A stretch of 5,394 bases of DNA from an uncultured Mycoplasma sp. (GTDB lineage Bacteria > Bacillota_I > Bacilli_A > RF39 > UBA660): positions 1 through 5,394 of the forward strand of contig CANOGG010000101.1 of assembly GCA_947565485.1 (NCBI GenBank), read 5' to 3'. Position numbers and translations under genes: made by a program. Positions 4,590 to 5,394 of the stretch are shown in pieces (within the stretch, counting starts at the first letter, position 1; every line of letters begins with the position of its first letter). The notes below the pieces were generated by a model that ran no database searches, was not told where the DNA came from, and was given only the letters and a program-made list of their open reading frames with translations.

Positions 4590-5242
4590 TTAAGAAGTAT
4601 ATTCTATTGATTTTAAGTTATAATTACCATTATTATATATTAAGTTAAAGATTATTTCAGAATTTTCCTGGAAATCTTCACCTTCGATATTATGGATTTT
4701 GCCAGTGACTTTGACTTCTTTTCCATTATAGACAACCGATGTTAGTTTGCATTCAGGAGCGGACCATCCTGTTGCGAACCAATATATTTGATAAGTATTG
4801 TTATCTAGTTTTTTGATTCCTGTTCGTCCTTCAAAATCACTTGTTATTTGATAATTTTCGATACCAAAGTATTTGTTTACAAGTTTTGCTACTTCGCTTT
4901 GGGATACAGTATAAGTATATGTACCATCATATTCGCTAGTTATGGGGTCTGCTTTTAAGGTTCCTTTATTTACTTGGTTCATATAGTAGAATAAGATGTA
5001 AGTATTTATGTCTTCTTCACTAAAATTATCTATGTTTCTTAAAAAATTGTTGGCTGATTGAATTGGTAAAAAGTAATATAAATAATCTTCAAAATAAGCG
5101 ATATCTTTCTTTTCAATTTTATTTTCAGATGGTTGATTGTCGTTCTTTGGTTCTTCATTGGTTAAGACCTTATCATAAAAAGTGTAGCTACATAGACCAA
5201 TTAATAATATTGATAAAATAGCAATAATAATATTTTTTTCAT
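4590..5242 (-). CDS. Membrane-anchored extracytoplasmic protein of unknown family, frame broken at a poly-A tract
   Basis: I do not recognise the family. The best start is ATG at 5242-5240, with AAAGGAG seven bases upstream and a strong promoter (5293-5321). In the sequence as given, that ATG is followed by A7 and the frame stops after 13 codons. With one more A (A8) it would read MKKNIIIAILSILLIGLCSY and continue without a stop for about 217 residues to 4590. This implies a membrane segment (about 4-20), a linker rich in K, E, N and Q (about 28-50), and a soluble domain outside the cell. The first in-frame ATG of the long frame (4982) has no ribosome binding site and lies deep in the domain. 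The domain has a YFGIENY block, a W-rich block (YWFATGW) and C-terminal beta-rich segments ending LKSIEYTS. The cysteine in LIGLCS has Leu, not Gly/Ala, before it, so this is an anchor rather than a clear lipobox. The shift could be a contingency tract, transcriptional slippage or a sequencing error. Confidence 0.7.
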
Positions 5243-5292
5243 AACTTTACTCCTTTAATTTTTGACTAGCTGTTTTCTTTTTTGATGTTTGT

Positions 5293-5321
5293 ATTATAGC
5301 ATATATTTAGTTTAAAAGCAA
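5293..5321 (-). promoter_or_regulatory. Promoter of the membrane-anchored protein gene (extended -10)
   Basis: On the minus strand, TTGCTT (5321-5316) and TATAAT (5298-5293) are 17 bases apart, with TGC before the -10. The predicted start near 5286 gives a leader of about 44 bases with AAAGGAG near its end. The promoter begins three bases after the stop of the upstream epimerase gene. Confidence 0.7.
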
Positions 5322-5323
5322 AT

Positions 5324-5394
5324 TTACAAGTTTTTTAGGATAGCATCAACGATATAGATACTAGCAGAACCGTCACCATAAGGATTAGAGGCAT
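5324..5394 (-). CDS. wecB: UDP-N-acetylglucosamine 2-epimerase (non-hydrolysing), C-terminal end
   Basis: Only the last 23 codons are inside the window. They read ASNPYGDGSASIYIVDAILK then NL and stop. The NPYGDGxAS motif followed by an I-V-x-x-I-L helix is the characteristic C-terminus of WecB/MnaA, which interconverts UDP-GlcNAc and UDP-ManNAc for teichoic-acid linkage units and capsule. The hydrolysing relative NeuC ends similarly and cannot be fully excluded. No terminator follows before the next promoter, so read-through into the downstream gene is possible. Confidence 0.75.
   Translation of the reverse strand, partial: ASNPYGDGSASIYIVDAILKNL

Noticed and set aside
4590..4982. Separate 130-residue protein starting at the ATG at 4982
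   Set aside because: There is no ribosome binding site there. The frame stays open for another 87 codons upstream, with a membrane segment and a well-placed start just behind the poly-A tract.

Overview
The window is very AT-rich. It has strong AAAGGAG-type ribosome binding sites, TTGnnn/TATAAT promoters, U-tract terminators and no in-frame TGA codons in its genes. This suggests a low-GC Gram-positive lineage (Firmicutes/Bacilli or a relative using the standard code), plausibly a gut or host-associated member. The genus cannot be read from this sequence.

Layout. Positions 1-178 (minus) hold the start of an Rpn/PDDEXK_2-type nuclease gene with its own promoter, preceded by a 103-bp nested palindrome (236-338). 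Positions 392-1326 contain no intact gene. This stretch holds two direct copies of a ~268-bp cassette (392-658 and 1058-1326), about 667 bp apart. Each carries, on the minus strand, the last ~48 codons of a 'SPY...GVRP' surface-protein tail followed by a conserved 3' region and a terminator hairpin. The copies are almost identical except for a 42-bp tract inside the protein tail, where 16 bases differ. Between them, 740-989 is an undescribed-looking structured RNA candidate on the minus strand. It has a good promoter, a 10-bp end-to-end stem and several internal helices.

Positions 1345-5394 form a cell-surface polysaccharide locus. It contains a GT2 polyprenyl-phosphate glycosyltransferase (1345-2301, minus), a divergent 704-residue multi-pass membrane protein resembling GT-C glycosyltransferases (2420-4534, plus), a membrane-anchored protein of unknown family whose reading frame is broken at a poly-A tract just after its start (4590-5242, minus), and the last 23 codons of a UDP-GlcNAc 2-epimerase (5324-5394, minus).

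Likely cooperation (inference). The epimerase supplies UDP-ManNAc. The GT2 enzyme loads a sugar onto a lipid carrier at the inner face of the membrane, and the GT-C-like protein transfers it outside. The cassettes look like silent or relic copies of a variable surface-protein C-terminus next to this surface-glycan locus. The structured RNA and the hypervariable cassettes are the best candidates for something new.
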